In this document: piece after piece, positions 35,801-44,863 of the stretch
How positions within the stretch are numbered: position 1 is the first letter of the stretch
How the letters are laid out: each line of letters opens with the position of its first letter
DNA from: Nitrospirota bacterium
GTDB lineage: Bacteria > Nitrospirota > Nitrospiria > SBBL01 > JAADHI01
Direction of reading: 5' to 3'
DNA length: 53,299 bases
Assembly (NCBI GenBank): GCA_029261155.1
Contig: JAJDBW010000006.1
Location: 1 to 53,299 of the forward strand
Notes under the pieces: model-generated
Told to the model about the DNA's origin: nothing
The model's input: only the letters and a program-made list of their open reading frames with translations
Database searches by the model: none
Translations under genes and position numbers: made by a program

Positions 35801-37006
35801 CTTGCTAAATTGCCCAGGAAGGATGGATTGAAAAAGCGAGGTTCGGGCGATAAGGTCTTGGATGAATCCGCTGGCTTCCGGTTCGATGAGCCTGACCATG
35901 TCTTTTAACATCGATTCGGGAAAGCCCAAGGCCAAGGCTTTCCTTACCGCGACGCGTTTTCCTGTTTGAAAAAAAACTTCTTTTAATAACTGGGGATATA
36001 CGCTACAGATTTTCGACCAGATGGCCATAAGGGATGTGGGCTCGCCGACCGAGATCGCCTTCATGAGCAGGCTTCTCATTTGGGTCATCTCCGAACCTCG
36101 GGGATGAGGTGTCTTCATTCGGTGGTCTGCCGCGTTTTTAAGTGAGTCTTGCGGCAATTCCTGCGTGTCCCGAACAGAGGTCTTCAGTCGATTACCCAGA
36201 TCTTTCAGCGCTTCTACTGTGCTCAGATTGAATTGATCTGTGCTTCGTTCGATTAAGCGATCCACGAGCTTGTCGATACTAAAGGATTCGCTGCGCGATT
36301 TAAGAAGTTGATGAAAGATGACCTCCCAGATAAGGGCTTTGATCTTATCTTCTCCAACCTGAACAAGGCGGCTGACGCGCAAGGTTTCTTCAAGCTTTTT
36401 GATGAGACTGATCGAAAGAATAAAGGTGCCCGTGCTGAGCCGCTGGGCGATTTTATGAAGGGTTTGATCGGAACACTGAAGGGCCAATCGTTTAACGACG
36501 ATGTCGTAATCTGGCGATTGCTTTAAAAAGTTTACGAATTTTGGCCCATCCGATGCGATGGCTTCGCTCACCCACTGTTCAATGCGACGCTTCTCCGAAG
36601 CGGGAAGCTTCGGCCATTGGCCCTGAACCAACAGAGTTTCAAGGCTAGCCTCTTGCGAAGGTTTTCCGCGCTTGGTCGGGTATTGCATTTTAGAGGTTTG
36701 CACCGTGGAGGGTGATGCGCTTTGATTCGGCTGAAGGATGCGTTCCAGTTCTGCCTTCAGTCGGCTGCGCAATCGCGAGGCCATTTCTCCTTGGAAACCC
36801 GTGTAGTTCATGACGCCCAGGTCGATGCAAAGGTGATCGATTTGCCCTTCCCGTGTGTCGGAGACCGTATGCACGACTTCATCGATGATGGGCAGGAGCG
36901 TTCCCTTCAGGATGAGGCCAAGGCTCCCGTCTTGCGCCATGGCGTGGGATTGCGAACCGAAGGCAAGTTCGAGAACCGCATGATCTATTGTATGCTTATC
37001 GCTCAT
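32843..37006 (-). CDS. Contractile injection system tape measure protein (Pvc14/Afp14-like)
   Basis: This 1387-residue protein has the N-terminal and C-terminal signatures of CIS tape measure proteins: the start (IDHAVLELAFGSQSHAM, then LLPIIDEVVHTV and LCIDLGVM) and the end (LRESFLQREGHLHRSEKGW, then PWSFSIIKLPWMEQTLYV). Between them is a long helical region with an internal duplication of about 350 residues: one copy near 309-640 and another near 669-985, seen from paired segments such as FPESMLKDMVRLIEPEASGF with FPDAMLRDIVDLIEPAASAF. The protein sets tube length during assembly. No strong ribosome site precedes ATG 37006, 21 nt after the Pvc12-like gene. Confidence 0.9.
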   Translation of the reverse strand: MSDKHTIDHAVLELAFGSQSHAMAQDGSLGLILKGTLLPIIDEVVHTVSDTREGQIDHLCIDLGVMNYTGFQGEMASRLRSRLKAELERILQPNQSASPSTVQTSKMQYPTKRGKPSQEASLETLLVQGQWPKLPASEKRRIEQWVSEAIASDGPKFVNFLKQSPDYDIVVKRLALQCSDQTLHKIAQRLSTGTFILSISLIKKLEETLRVSRLVQVGEDKIKALIWEVIFHQLLKSRSESFSIDKLVDRLIERSTDQFNLSTVEALKDLGNRLKTSVRDTQELPQDSLKNAADHRMKTPHPRGSEMTQMRSLLMKAISVGEPTSLMAIWSKICSVYPQLLKEVFFQTGKRVAVRKALALGFPESMLKDMVRLIEPEASGFIQDLIARTSLFQSILPGQFSKSVRVQALLWEWTFGYLIFECASGFHKKDFISSLLSQMALEYQTPYPLLLRTLKQAFEKQALSPRGKSDLPRLLKQLLNALPNVEDWRKIDHISTSTADTTIEAFGQYEKLSTYLLRKAALNEGNDANENLDAAHAVALIRLLHRAHPEQLLRLYRRLQASFRSWENIGTGIPTRVLHQLIQSFLSLSPHENLVPADLLEAIEKYARTAKDINTYYQQILSALIQNQAIDFEAIHQFTPRTPQTETVSNDKESPSVLHQDKRASAEIATLKRQVSDAIREGRPEALQALWPELIQNEPEIIRSVLFSLGKNAGMLNTLAQSFPDAMLRDIVDLIEPAASAFVYALVSSPIFNQHEALLRGVEVGKIKAKLWAWNLATLLRTQHFDRTRYLDSLIRRIAVEQKIDAGDLLRSLTEACSGLKKRSAPSNTLMHSLRALSEAAQNQLGRTEEDKQEHEATVSKDLYSRLKALLLQGQSPPMDIILALSQLHPGQLRQVFRDLQSEATPGTAFLRGFSTEGLKKIIAAFVSHETKGVKDKFKDFAQAISIYAQKAKNEQNYYRRILIALIENTPIDFEKMIEEISNQKGMAPRNSSDEQADNRTQINATARLSLSNTQFKTLEDALETQEPWTYVFKQRFSDLIDHLLARDPERLSALLLRHLQKPETAARLIATLNEKRLARLLRFLHPQGLNALAQTADIIATACFSQDCAIDPTGITKLKWAFIYRYLFEERRPIHAKLFISLFSAFLAKKTQASEPKQFYASLCQPLLLNILPSTKASILEIVSILTAQAEEEALLEPMPPHDLSVDDAKILNDAEPNALEELYIYNAGMVLAVPYLERLFSILDLSGPSAFKSRRASERAVHLLEYLVNTETETPEYRLVLNKILCGIKPGRPIIKGIEIRDKESTAIEGLLEGIISHWKQLGNTSIQGLRESFLQREGHLHRSEKGWELSVQPKPYDMLLDQLPWSFSIIKLPWMEQTLYVKWR

Positions 37007-37027
37007 CTTTGATTGATTGATCGGGGT

Positions 37028-39520
37028 TTAATCCGGTATCCGGTTTGAAATTAAAAAATCGATTAGATCCTTTGCCGCATTGTCGAGTGTTGTCGTGTGT
37101 TGTTCATTACCGTTTTTTTGGATGAGCCATTTTTGGTCGAGCCATCTTTTATAGCCGACTTCAAAGACATTCATCTGCTTAAACGCGAGCCAGTAAAACG
37201 CGATGTGGAGATGTGCCGGGGCATTGAGACGGACGGTGTCCTCCGCCCGTTGACGGAATGCCTTGTCATGAAACCGGGATGTCCATGCCGGGAAGAGCAC
37301 ACTGATTCTGAAAGGATAAAAATCATCTGGGACATTCTCGTGGGGCCTTTCTCCTTTGGCCTTTAAGAGCAGATGTTCAAGCAAGTGCATCCCTTCGCTT
37401 TCCAGGTTGAGTTGGATTAAGAATTGATGTAGGTCATTTGCCACGGCGACGGCATTTTCCATGGAAGGAAAGGAACCCAGGTATTCCCACCTTTTATCTC
37501 CTCCTGCATTAAAAACAAGCTGGAAGCGTGAGCCGTTTCCTGTGCTTCCGACACGGTAACGATTGAGATGGATCCCTTGCCTTAGAATCGACTCACTGAT
37601 GGTGTTGTGTTTCAGAAAAACAATCCGATCGAAGAGCCGTCCTTCATTCAAGTGGGCGGATTTTCGGGGAGGGACCTCGAGAAACTGATGGTCGATACGA
37701 TCTTGGATTTCTTCCAAATCGACATACTCCAAGGCCAGCGTTCCTTCCTTCACCGTCTTGTATTGTTCGTCGCTCAGGAGTTCCAGGCCTTTCTCGATGA
37801 AGTTATCGATTAGTGATCGATTTTGAAGATAGCGCATGCCCAGAAGTAGGCTCACTTTCTTTTTTAATCCCGCGGTGTTTTCTGTGTTCCAAGAAATCGC
37901 CCGATCATTAAAGGCGGCGGCTCGGTTTCGGCTGATATCGACTCGATTTTTGAGGAAATGAATTTTGTTATGCATGTTTTCATGCCTGAGGAGGCTAGGA
38001 TTGTCATCCTCATGATAGGCCTGCAAGGTATTTTGCGAAAAATCTTCACCGTAGAGCGCAAGTAAGTAATCAAGGACTCTCCCGCGTCGATCTAAATAAG
38101 GGTCGTAAAGTTTAACGATTCGGCCGAGCACCGAGTTGATTTTGTCGGTGTTTCCTCGGTAAATTTCCTCAATGTCAGGAATGACTTCATCTTTTAATAC
38201 TTGAGAGAAATAACTTTGATTCAGTTCGGCGTCCAGTGAAAAGAGTCGAGGGAGGGCCGATAGGTTTTGTAAGAAATTGGCCATGATTTGTTCATACGGA
38301 AGCAGATAGGCCTTGAGCTGTTTGGCCTGCGCTTTTCGTAGCGCCGTCTCGGAGGCGGGTAGACCATAGGCGTTGATGCCGTAAATGGCCGGGAAGTGGT
38401 GTTGAATGGAATGATAGTCAGAGAGGTCTTGCGCTTCGCCCTTGGGCAGGGGAATCAGGTCGGGGAGGTGTGGTTTTGCATTTCTCAGGGCTTGGTCTTC
38501 GGCGCAGCGACGTAAATATTCTGTTTTCATTTCCTTGACCGAGACGCCGTATACGCGTCCCTTTACTTTGAGTTGGATGCCGCTTTCTGCTTGGTCCCTG
38601 GGGATTTTCAGGCAAGGGACAAAGTCGAGCTGCGGGTCGTAGGCGATCGAATCGGTTTTATTCCCTTGCGCGTCTTCGAACCAAAGGCGCTCTATAAATC
38701 GAAGGCCCTTTATTTGTTCGACCTCGCCGATCATCTCGGCAAGCGTGACCGATTCCCAGGTGTTCTCTTCTTCGGTATCTTCGATATAGACGTGCTGTGT
38801 CTGTGGGCCGGTAAACACGGTTTCAAGTGGCTTCTCTCTCAAGGCATGGTCGTAGGCCTGAAAAGGAAGTCCGGGAGTAATGATTCGCGAGCAACGGTAG
38901 TAGAGTTCGGCTAAAAATTCGGGGAGCGCATTGGCCTCATCCAGGTCAATCGCACCATGCAAGGAATAGTAGCGGGGTGGAATGATCGAGACGGTCTGTA
39001 GGTTTTCGCAGAGGTTACGATTGGCGGCATAAAGGGTCTTGACCTTATCGATAATTGCCAGATGTTTTTTGGTATCGTCGTTTTCAACCAGCACCTCGTT
39101 TAATTTAATGTAGATCGTGTAGTTGCCTTGAGGCGACCCTTCTTGTTCTGCGTCGCATCGAACCCAGAGGTCGTCTATTTCGGGGATGGCGTCAAAAATG
39201 ATCTTCCGATAATCTTCGGTCGTGATGGCTTGGCTGGGGTAGATTTCTTCGGGGGGGAATAAGGCCAGTTTTTGATAATCGAGGGTTCCGGCGGCATCGC
39301 AGAGCAGATCGGCGGTATCAAAACGTGTCCGATAGATGAGGTCGGTCAGGGCATAACAGAGTTGTTCGAGAATCGTCACGCCCGGATCGTGCAGATTGTA
39401 ATCGGTCCAGAGTGCGCCCGATGCCGATTGCACGATATCGAGCCCTTCGCGTTTGAGGGCCGCGGCGCTTTCGGCCTCAGGCTTTCCTTTTTTTCGTTCC
39501 AGATAGGTATTTTCGAGCAT
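37028..39520 (-). CDS. Baseplate wedge protein, Pvc12/Afp12-like
   Basis: This 830-residue protein begins with a baseplate-J-type N-terminal motif (SGALWTDYNLHDPGVTILEQ, then LCYALTDLIYRTRF, about residues 33-67). Its remainder is a long helical/beta region typical of Pvc12 homologues. With Pvc11 it should form the baseplate wedges that hold the spike hub and open on firing. GGGAAG lies upstream of ATG 39520. It lies between the fibre-like gene and the tape measure gene, as in the Afp order where 12 precedes 14. Confidence 0.85.
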   Translation of the reverse strand: MLENTYLERKKGKPEAESAAALKREGLDIVQSASGALWTDYNLHDPGVTILEQLCYALTDLIYRTRFDTADLLCDAAGTLDYQKLALFPPEEIYPSQAITTEDYRKIIFDAIPEIDDLWVRCDAEQEGSPQGNYTIYIKLNEVLVENDDTKKHLAIIDKVKTLYAANRNLCENLQTVSIIPPRYYSLHGAIDLDEANALPEFLAELYYRCSRIITPGLPFQAYDHALREKPLETVFTGPQTQHVYIEDTEEENTWESVTLAEMIGEVEQIKGLRFIERLWFEDAQGNKTDSIAYDPQLDFVPCLKIPRDQAESGIQLKVKGRVYGVSVKEMKTEYLRRCAEDQALRNAKPHLPDLIPLPKGEAQDLSDYHSIQHHFPAIYGINAYGLPASETALRKAQAKQLKAYLLPYEQIMANFLQNLSALPRLFSLDAELNQSYFSQVLKDEVIPDIEEIYRGNTDKINSVLGRIVKLYDPYLDRRGRVLDYLLALYGEDFSQNTLQAYHEDDNPSLLRHENMHNKIHFLKNRVDISRNRAAAFNDRAISWNTENTAGLKKKVSLLLGMRYLQNRSLIDNFIEKGLELLSDEQYKTVKEGTLALEYVDLEEIQDRIDHQFLEVPPRKSAHLNEGRLFDRIVFLKHNTISESILRQGIHLNRYRVGSTGNGSRFQLVFNAGGDKRWEYLGSFPSMENAVAVANDLHQFLIQLNLESEGMHLLEHLLLKAKGERPHENVPDDFYPFRISVLFPAWTSRFHDKAFRQRAEDTVRLNAPAHLHIAFYWLAFKQMNVFEVGYKRWLDQKWLIQKNGNEQHTTTLDNAAKDLIDFLISNRIPD

Positions 39521-39573
39521 GGCGATCTTCCCAGCTGTGGACGGAGTCCTTCTCGTGCAATCCGTCCTCGTGT

Positions 39574-40383
39574 TTAAGAGCGTGACCCTCGCATGTCTTC
39601 GTCAAACCAAAGCTGGGTCAAGTAATATTTGATCCAAATGTCTTCACCGAAATCGCTGTTCGTGCGGAGCTCCAGGTAGTAGGCGCGACTTTCTCCCACC
39701 CAGCGTAATTTCAATTTGTCGCGAATAGATCGGTAGTAGGATTGGTGCGGTCGGATCTTTTTCTTTAGATTCAAAAAATTAAAAAACCAGCCTCTGGGGT
39801 TGTAGGTGTTTAAGGCATAGGCATGCAGCAGGGCGTACTTGCCTGACTTTTTGGCTCCGCCCACGCCGGCCATCACTTCAAAGGCCTGGCATCCGCTGAG
39901 GGCTCCAGTGATGGCATGCCATTTCCCGTCTGCTGGAATGGCTTTCTGATTGGTACCGATTCGTCCTTCCGATCGAATCACGCCGCCGACATCGAGTTCC
40001 CAGACGGGCGCTTTGATGTTGATGCCGATTTTCGTTCTAGGCTGAACGCAGTCTGCTTCCGTGCTTTCATGCGGTGCCTCTGTGTTGTCTTGGGAAAAGG
40101 AGAGGGCCTGTTTATTCTCTTCATTGCCGATTAATAAGTTGTCGGTTTTGGCGTCGATGCCGACAAACCATAGGGCGTTTTTGATTGGGATGTTTTTGAA
40201 GAAGCTGATGAGCCTGCCCGAGGGGCTTGTTGATGAAACTTTAAGGCCCTCATCGTTCGACTTGTCGAAGCCTTCGTCTATGACATTCAAGTTGGAATCG
40301 ATGAGATCGCCGAATTCGTCTTGAGAGGGCAAGCTTCCGTTTTTGAAATAATTTTTGAGTGTCTCTCTGTTCTTTTTTGCCAT
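39574..40383 (-). CDS. Fibre- or adaptor-like protein of the eCIS (takes the Pvc13 slot)
   Basis: This 269-residue protein has a start typical of virion and fibre structural proteins (LPSQDEFGDLIDSNLNVIDEGF, spread over about residues 18-39). A central beta-rich repeat (KIGINIKAPVWELDVGGVIRS) resembles the 'ingredient' repeats before tail-spike chaperone or knob domains. A C-terminal strand-rich domain containing several aromatic residues follows (GWFFNFLNLKKKIRPH). I recognise no receptor-binding motif. Position between Pvc11 and Pvc12 genes and size suggest a structural part, possibly a short tail fibre. A longer fibre gene like Pvc13 is otherwise absent. Confidence 0.6.
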   Translation of the reverse strand: MAKKNRETLKNYFKNGSLPSQDEFGDLIDSNLNVIDEGFDKSNDEGLKVSSTSPSGRLISFFKNIPIKNALWFVGIDAKTDNLLIGNEENKQALSFSQDNTEAPHESTEADCVQPRTKIGINIKAPVWELDVGGVIRSEGRIGTNQKAIPADGKWHAITGALSGCQAFEVMAGVGGAKKSGKYALLHAYALNTYNPRGWFFNFLNLKKKIRPHQSYYRSIRDKLKLRWVGESRAYYLELRTNSDFGEDIWIKYYLTQLWFDEDMRGSRS

Positions 40384-40387
40384 AACC

Positions 40388-43300
40388 TTACCTTTGCTTA
40401 ATGATGAAGGTGCTGCCGATTTCCAATTCGTCTATTCCTGTAACGTCCGGCGGGATGGATTCCACCTTATCTATCGTTTCGATATAGTGCTTTTTAAGAG
40501 GCATGGGCAGGCTCCAAGGGAAATAGGGGCGTATTTCCTCGACACGGTCCTTGCTTTCTTCCCCATCGGCTGAGTCGAAAAGTACATATTCCCCCTGCCC
40601 GTTTTGTGTCAAGTGAAGCATGGAAAAGTTGGTGACATAGTCGATATAAACCCGGTTTCGAATAAAGGCTTCCAGTTCGTAGCGGCGAATGGCCCAGCCG
40701 AAGCCCGCGTGATATCCGGTATCGCTCCAAGGGGAAAGGTAGTCCGAGATTTCTTGATTCAGCAACTCGACATGGTGTCCGGAAAGATGGTCCATTTTAA
40801 GTTTCACTGTACAACGAACCTGAATCTGTTCGTAGGCAGGATTTCGAACGGAAAGCCGTGCAAAGGGGGAAGATAACTTTTTGGCATAGGTTTGGATTTC
40901 TTTCAAAATCGCACCGTTCACTATGGGGGAGGGTGTATCCGATCCGCTTTTCGGACGTTGGGGGATGACAATGATTAAGAGATGTCCGGGGCGAATTCGA
41001 TTTTTGGCTTCCTCTGCCTCGACCATATTGGCGAAGCACTTCACCTTAAATATTTCCGGGAATTTTTCCAAGATTAAGCGCTCGTAATCCCAGGGGGTCG
41101 TCGCTCTGTTTTTGTGCCGTAGGCGTTCGTTGATCCGTTTTTTGATATGGTCGGCGGATTCTCTGTGCCTCCCGCCAAAGCTCTTGACGATTTGCTTGAC
41201 TTCTCCAATACCGGGAATCGATTTTAGCGGGGCCTTAATTGTCCCGGCAGCGAGGTTTTCTCCAGAGTGGAAGGACGATGTGTGCTCGGCCTGCCGGGTA
41301 ACTTTGGCAGCGTGCGTGTGGATTGCGTATACGCTGCACAACCTTTCGGGATGTTCGGCCACAGAAACGCGAAGCCAGTACGGTTTTTCCGGCATGATGG
41401 TATTTCCCTGTTCGATTGTGCCGGGAATCTTTAATGTGACAATGCCCGAAGTCAAAAAACCGCCTGTGGTATCTGAGACCACTTGATAAGGATTGAGGAT
41501 GTACCAGCGGTTGGAAGCCAAATAAGACCAGATAAAGTGGGACGGGGCGCTGCCTGTCTCGGGTGTTGTATCTTCCTTTAGATGAAAAAACAAGGTGAGC
41601 GATCCGGTCGGCGCCTCGGAAAGCCCGATAAAAAGATAGCCAGCCTCGCTATAGCGGGGCAGGAGGTGAATATGCCGATACGAGGTTGAGGATAAGCTTT
41701 CATGTCCGAAGGGGTGAATATGGAAAAACTGTCCCTCGTCACCGGCGTCTTGGGCATTGCTGCTCTCCCGCAAATTCAGCTTGGCAACTGCCTTGTAATT
41801 AATGGAAATCGCGTTCACCAGTGGCGTGTAAGGGGCATTCGGCACTGGTTTAAAGAAGGCGGGTTTTTTGAGTCTCGCGTTCAGGGTTAAAACCTGGGTC
41901 AATAAATTGGGGTAGGCTTTATGCCCAAAGCCGGTATCCGGTGCAGACAGGGTGAACTTAAAAAAACCGCCCTTGATCTCCGGGGTGTAGCTGAAAGGCT
42001 TGTCGGTATTGCGCTGCTGCGTCGGCTTAAAAAATTCGACAACGGCTTTGCAGGACAAAGTTCGGTGTTTGTCGATCAGGTCGCTGTCTTCCGTGTTGCA
42101 ACGTTCCGTTTTGAAGAGCGCGGTCTCCGGTTGCGCTTCTTCCGCAAAGGGAAGCCAACGACTGCCATTGAGGGTTGTGATCCGGGCTTTAAAACTTGCA
42201 TTGTGATAGGCCTCGGGATAAGCCTTGTAATAAGTTTCGAAGCCGCCCTTTTCTCTGGGGAGATCGCCCCACTCGAGCTGGGTTTCAAAGGAGGTGATCT
42301 TTTTACGCGCCATTTCGGCGTTGCCGACAATAAAATACGATCCGACCGAAGGCAGCGGCCCGAAAGGATTAAAGGGACTGTTTGGATCCAGTCGTCCCAA
42401 ATTATTGTATAAGAGCAATTCCCGGACTTCTTTGACCGAAACGTCAATGCGGACTTCTTTAACGATAAAGGGGAGCAGAAGGGAATAGGGGAAAAGGTAG
42501 GCTTTAGGATTCATGGTCAATCGGAGAACCGGAAGTTGTGTTTCGTAGCCGGGACCATGGATCTCCGGTTGATAGGCGACGATGGCGGCGATTTCCGGAG
42601 AGAGATTCAAGCGAATCTTGAGCGCGTCTTTTTCGCAGCGCGGATCCAGCAGGTGGCAAAGGGGAAGATAGTCATCGACAGAGAGCCATCCCGTTTCGGT
42701 GCTGAGTTCGATCCGGAAAATCTGTGCAAAGACTTTAAAAAAGAAGGCGTGGCCTTCATTTTCCGTCTGCGGTTTAAAATCGCCGGTCTCTTCCTTCATT
42801 TTTTTGAGGATGAGGTCGAGCACTTCGTCCAGTGTCATTTCGGCATTGAAACCGTTTTCCGTCGCGTCTTCGGCCTCGGAGGCCGGCCGAAGCATTTTAA
42901 TGGAAAGATCGATCTCCCGTTCACCCTCCTTTAGAAACAAAACGGGGCTTGCGATGGCAAATCCGAAACTGGCGTTTCGATATTGCCGCCCTTCGGCATG
43001 GTTCTGGGGCGCCCCAAAGAGCGGCCATGACTTTCTATCTTCAGGGCCTGACTCGCCGCTTGCATTGTCGCTGGCGGCTAGCGTTGATTCTAAAATTGGG
43101 ATTTCGTTTTCTTTGACCGCCGTGATGTAGCCCAGACTATTTTCAGGAGAGCTGTAGGGATTGCGCGCGAAATAGAGCGTACGCAAGGAGACGATTTCAG
43201 CGGGCTTAATGAAAAGATCCGTATCTGTTGTATAGAGAATGTCTTGATGCCGATCATCAAGCCCTGCAGTAAAGGCAGTGTTCTTGCGGATAAAAACGGG

Positions 43301-44245
43301 CTTACCTTCCTTCGTTGGATGAAAAATAAGATAGGTGCTGTCCGGTATGCGGTCGCGTCCTTGCACCTTGAGGACTTTGTTATAGTAAAAATCTAAATGC
43401 CGTCCCTGAAAAGTATTTAGGTTTTCTTGGGCCTTTTGGAAGAGGCGGATAAAGGCAATGTATAGTCCGAGCGAGGGCGGATGATTGCGGCTTTCCAAGG
43501 AAAGCGGAAGCAGGCGCTTGGCGCTGGCTTTTAGGGAAAAGATCGCATTGTGAAAGATATAAAAGTTCGACTTTAAAAAAGAAAAGATTGCGCTCGGGTC
43601 ATCCGAGGGTGTTGGGACGGTCTGCGAGGGTGTGGCGGCAAACCAATTGCCCTGGAAGTCGCTTTGAATGCGTGTCGAGATGCCTTCTCCATATTGTGAA
43701 AAAAACCGAAGCAATTGGCTTAGGCCTTTTCCGTAATAGGATTCTATTCCAACACCGATCTCTTGACGCAGTTTCAGGCCGGCTTCGCTTTCCGGGGTCT
43801 TTAATTGCTTGTGCCAGGTGTCTAGTTTTTTAACCAGGCGATAATTGGGGAAGGTTTTCCAAGCCTGTTCTTGAGACGTAAAAAGGTTTCGGCCCAGCCT
43901 TATGCCGCTGTCCCAAGCGGTTTCATTCATAAAGGCATAGAAGGCGGTTTCGGCTTTCTTCAGATCAAGGGTTTGGATGACGGCGAAAATCACGGCTTCG
44001 TTTGAAACGAAAAAAGGGGACCAATCCCCATTCGGCTGATTCTCAAGATTGTAGTAGGTCAGCAGGTGGGAAAAATCGGCGGCCATCGCCAAGAGGTCTT
44101 CAAAACGCATTTCGTCTACATCGATATATCCTGTTTCCAAAGCAGGCGTTATCCGGTCTTTTTGGCTGGTTCCGTCTTTCATCATTGTTCCGTCTTTGGG
44201 TTTGAATACCCCATGCGATTTTTCTGCCGTTTCGTTTTTGGCCAA
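40388..44245 (-). CDS. Large baseplate-J protein, Pvc11/Afp11-like
   Basis: This protein of up to 1285 residues has a typical Pvc11 start (DGTSQKDRITPALETGYIDV, then DEMRFEDLLAMAADFSHLLTYYN). A C-terminal baseplate-J domain follows (RINERLRHKNRATTPWDYER, then LILEKFPEIFKVKCFAN, near residue 1080). It should be the main wedge component joining the hub and sheath. The start is uncertain: TTG 44245 is the first available codon after an in-frame stop at about 44,309, while ATG 44185 or 44182 lies closer to the conserved DGTSQ segment. The 169 nt before it, after the gp25 stop, hold no obvious separate gene. Confidence 0.88.
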   Translation of the reverse strand: MAKNETAEKSHGVFKPKDGTMMKDGTSQKDRITPALETGYIDVDEMRFEDLLAMAADFSHLLTYYNLENQPNGDWSPFFVSNEAVIFAVIQTLDLKKAETAFYAFMNETAWDSGIRLGRNLFTSQEQAWKTFPNYRLVKKLDTWHKQLKTPESEAGLKLRQEIGVGIESYYGKGLSQLLRFFSQYGEGISTRIQSDFQGNWFAATPSQTVPTPSDDPSAIFSFLKSNFYIFHNAIFSLKASAKRLLPLSLESRNHPPSLGLYIAFIRLFQKAQENLNTFQGRHLDFYYNKVLKVQGRDRIPDSTYLIFHPTKEGKPVFIRKNTAFTAGLDDRHQDILYTTDTDLFIKPAEIVSLRTLYFARNPYSSPENSLGYITAVKENEIPILESTLAASDNASGESGPEDRKSWPLFGAPQNHAEGRQYRNASFGFAIASPVLFLKEGEREIDLSIKMLRPASEAEDATENGFNAEMTLDEVLDLILKKMKEETGDFKPQTENEGHAFFFKVFAQIFRIELSTETGWLSVDDYLPLCHLLDPRCEKDALKIRLNLSPEIAAIVAYQPEIHGPGYETQLPVLRLTMNPKAYLFPYSLLLPFIVKEVRIDVSVKEVRELLLYNNLGRLDPNSPFNPFGPLPSVGSYFIVGNAEMARKKITSFETQLEWGDLPREKGGFETYYKAYPEAYHNASFKARITTLNGSRWLPFAEEAQPETALFKTERCNTEDSDLIDKHRTLSCKAVVEFFKPTQQRNTDKPFSYTPEIKGGFFKFTLSAPDTGFGHKAYPNLLTQVLTLNARLKKPAFFKPVPNAPYTPLVNAISINYKAVAKLNLRESSNAQDAGDEGQFFHIHPFGHESLSSTSYRHIHLLPRYSEAGYLFIGLSEAPTGSLTLFFHLKEDTTPETGSAPSHFIWSYLASNRWYILNPYQVVSDTTGGFLTSGIVTLKIPGTIEQGNTIMPEKPYWLRVSVAEHPERLCSVYAIHTHAAKVTRQAEHTSSFHSGENLAAGTIKAPLKSIPGIGEVKQIVKSFGGRHRESADHIKKRINERLRHKNRATTPWDYERLILEKFPEIFKVKCFANMVEAEEAKNRIRPGHLLIIVIPQRPKSGSDTPSPIVNGAILKEIQTYAKKLSSPFARLSVRNPAYEQIQVRCTVKLKMDHLSGHHVELLNQEISDYLSPWSDTGYHAGFGWAIRRYELEAFIRNRVYIDYVTNFSMLHLTQNGQGEYVLFDSADGEESKDRVEEIRPYFPWSLPMPLKKHYIETIDKVESIPPDVTGIDELEIGSTFIIKQR

Positions 44246-44414
44246 GGCTTCAATGCGATTGGCCGGAAGAAGGGTTCTTTGATTATTTACAGCCTTGGGC
44301 GGGGAAGACAGCTCTGCCGCGTTAACGCCACGATCTCTCTTTCAGTGCAGGTATTAAAAGGCGGAAGGTCAATGCCGATGCAATAGAACCAATGCCCGAA
44401 TAAGCCGGTACACT

Positions 44415-44831
44415 TTATAATTTCAGACTTGTCCCTTCCCGAAAATAAAATGGAAATACCATGTTGCTCCTGCTGTTTGTGGTTCGTATGGTATAGTCAA
44501 GGCCGATGTTGAGTAGGCCTTGGTCCCAGGCTACGAAATCGATGTCGATGCGATGAAGCGTGATGCGCGGTTCGAAAAAGAGCACGGCGCGTTTGATCAG
44601 GTCCTTGATTTCTGTCTCGGTGCTCTCGTTCATCTGTTCGAAGACCATCAGTTTAAGTCCACAACCGTAGGCCTGTTGTAGGGTCCGTTCTCCTGGGCTT
44701 GTTAAAAGAAGGATGTGGAGGCTCTCGCGGATATCTTCTTCCTCGGAAACCATCTTAACCGAACGGGTATAGCGATTAAACTCGGGGGGGAAACTCCAGC
44801 CTTTCCCCAAGAAATTTTTGTTATCGCTCAC
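44415..44831 (-). CDS. GPW/gp25 family baseplate protein (Pvc9/Afp9-like)
   Basis: This 138-residue protein is a gp25-like baseplate wedge protein. The GWSFPPEFN start, the EEEDIRESLHILLLTSPGER helix and the ERTLQQAYGCGLKLMVFEQM segment are all family hallmarks. It initiates sheath assembly at the baseplate. The start is GTG at 44831 with AGGAA about 7 nt upstream. It follows the candidate effector gene, which separates it from the PAAR gene. In the Afp/PVC order gp25 precedes PAAR, so this locus is rearranged. Confidence 0.92.
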   Translation of the reverse strand: MSDNKNFLGKGWSFPPEFNRYTRSVKMVSEEEDIRESLHILLLTSPGERTLQQAYGCGLKLMVFEQMNESTETEIKDLIKRAVLFFEPRITLHRIDIDFVAWDQGLLNIGLDYTIRTTNSRSNMVFPFYFREGTSLKL

Positions 44832-44863
44832 AGCCGTTTTCCTTGAAAGGCCTTAGGCACATC

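Noticed and set aside
37028-39520. A second tape measure gene
   Set aside because: The N-terminal HDPGVTILEQ motif is that of a baseplate-J/Pvc12 protein; the tape measure signatures belong to the gene at 32843.
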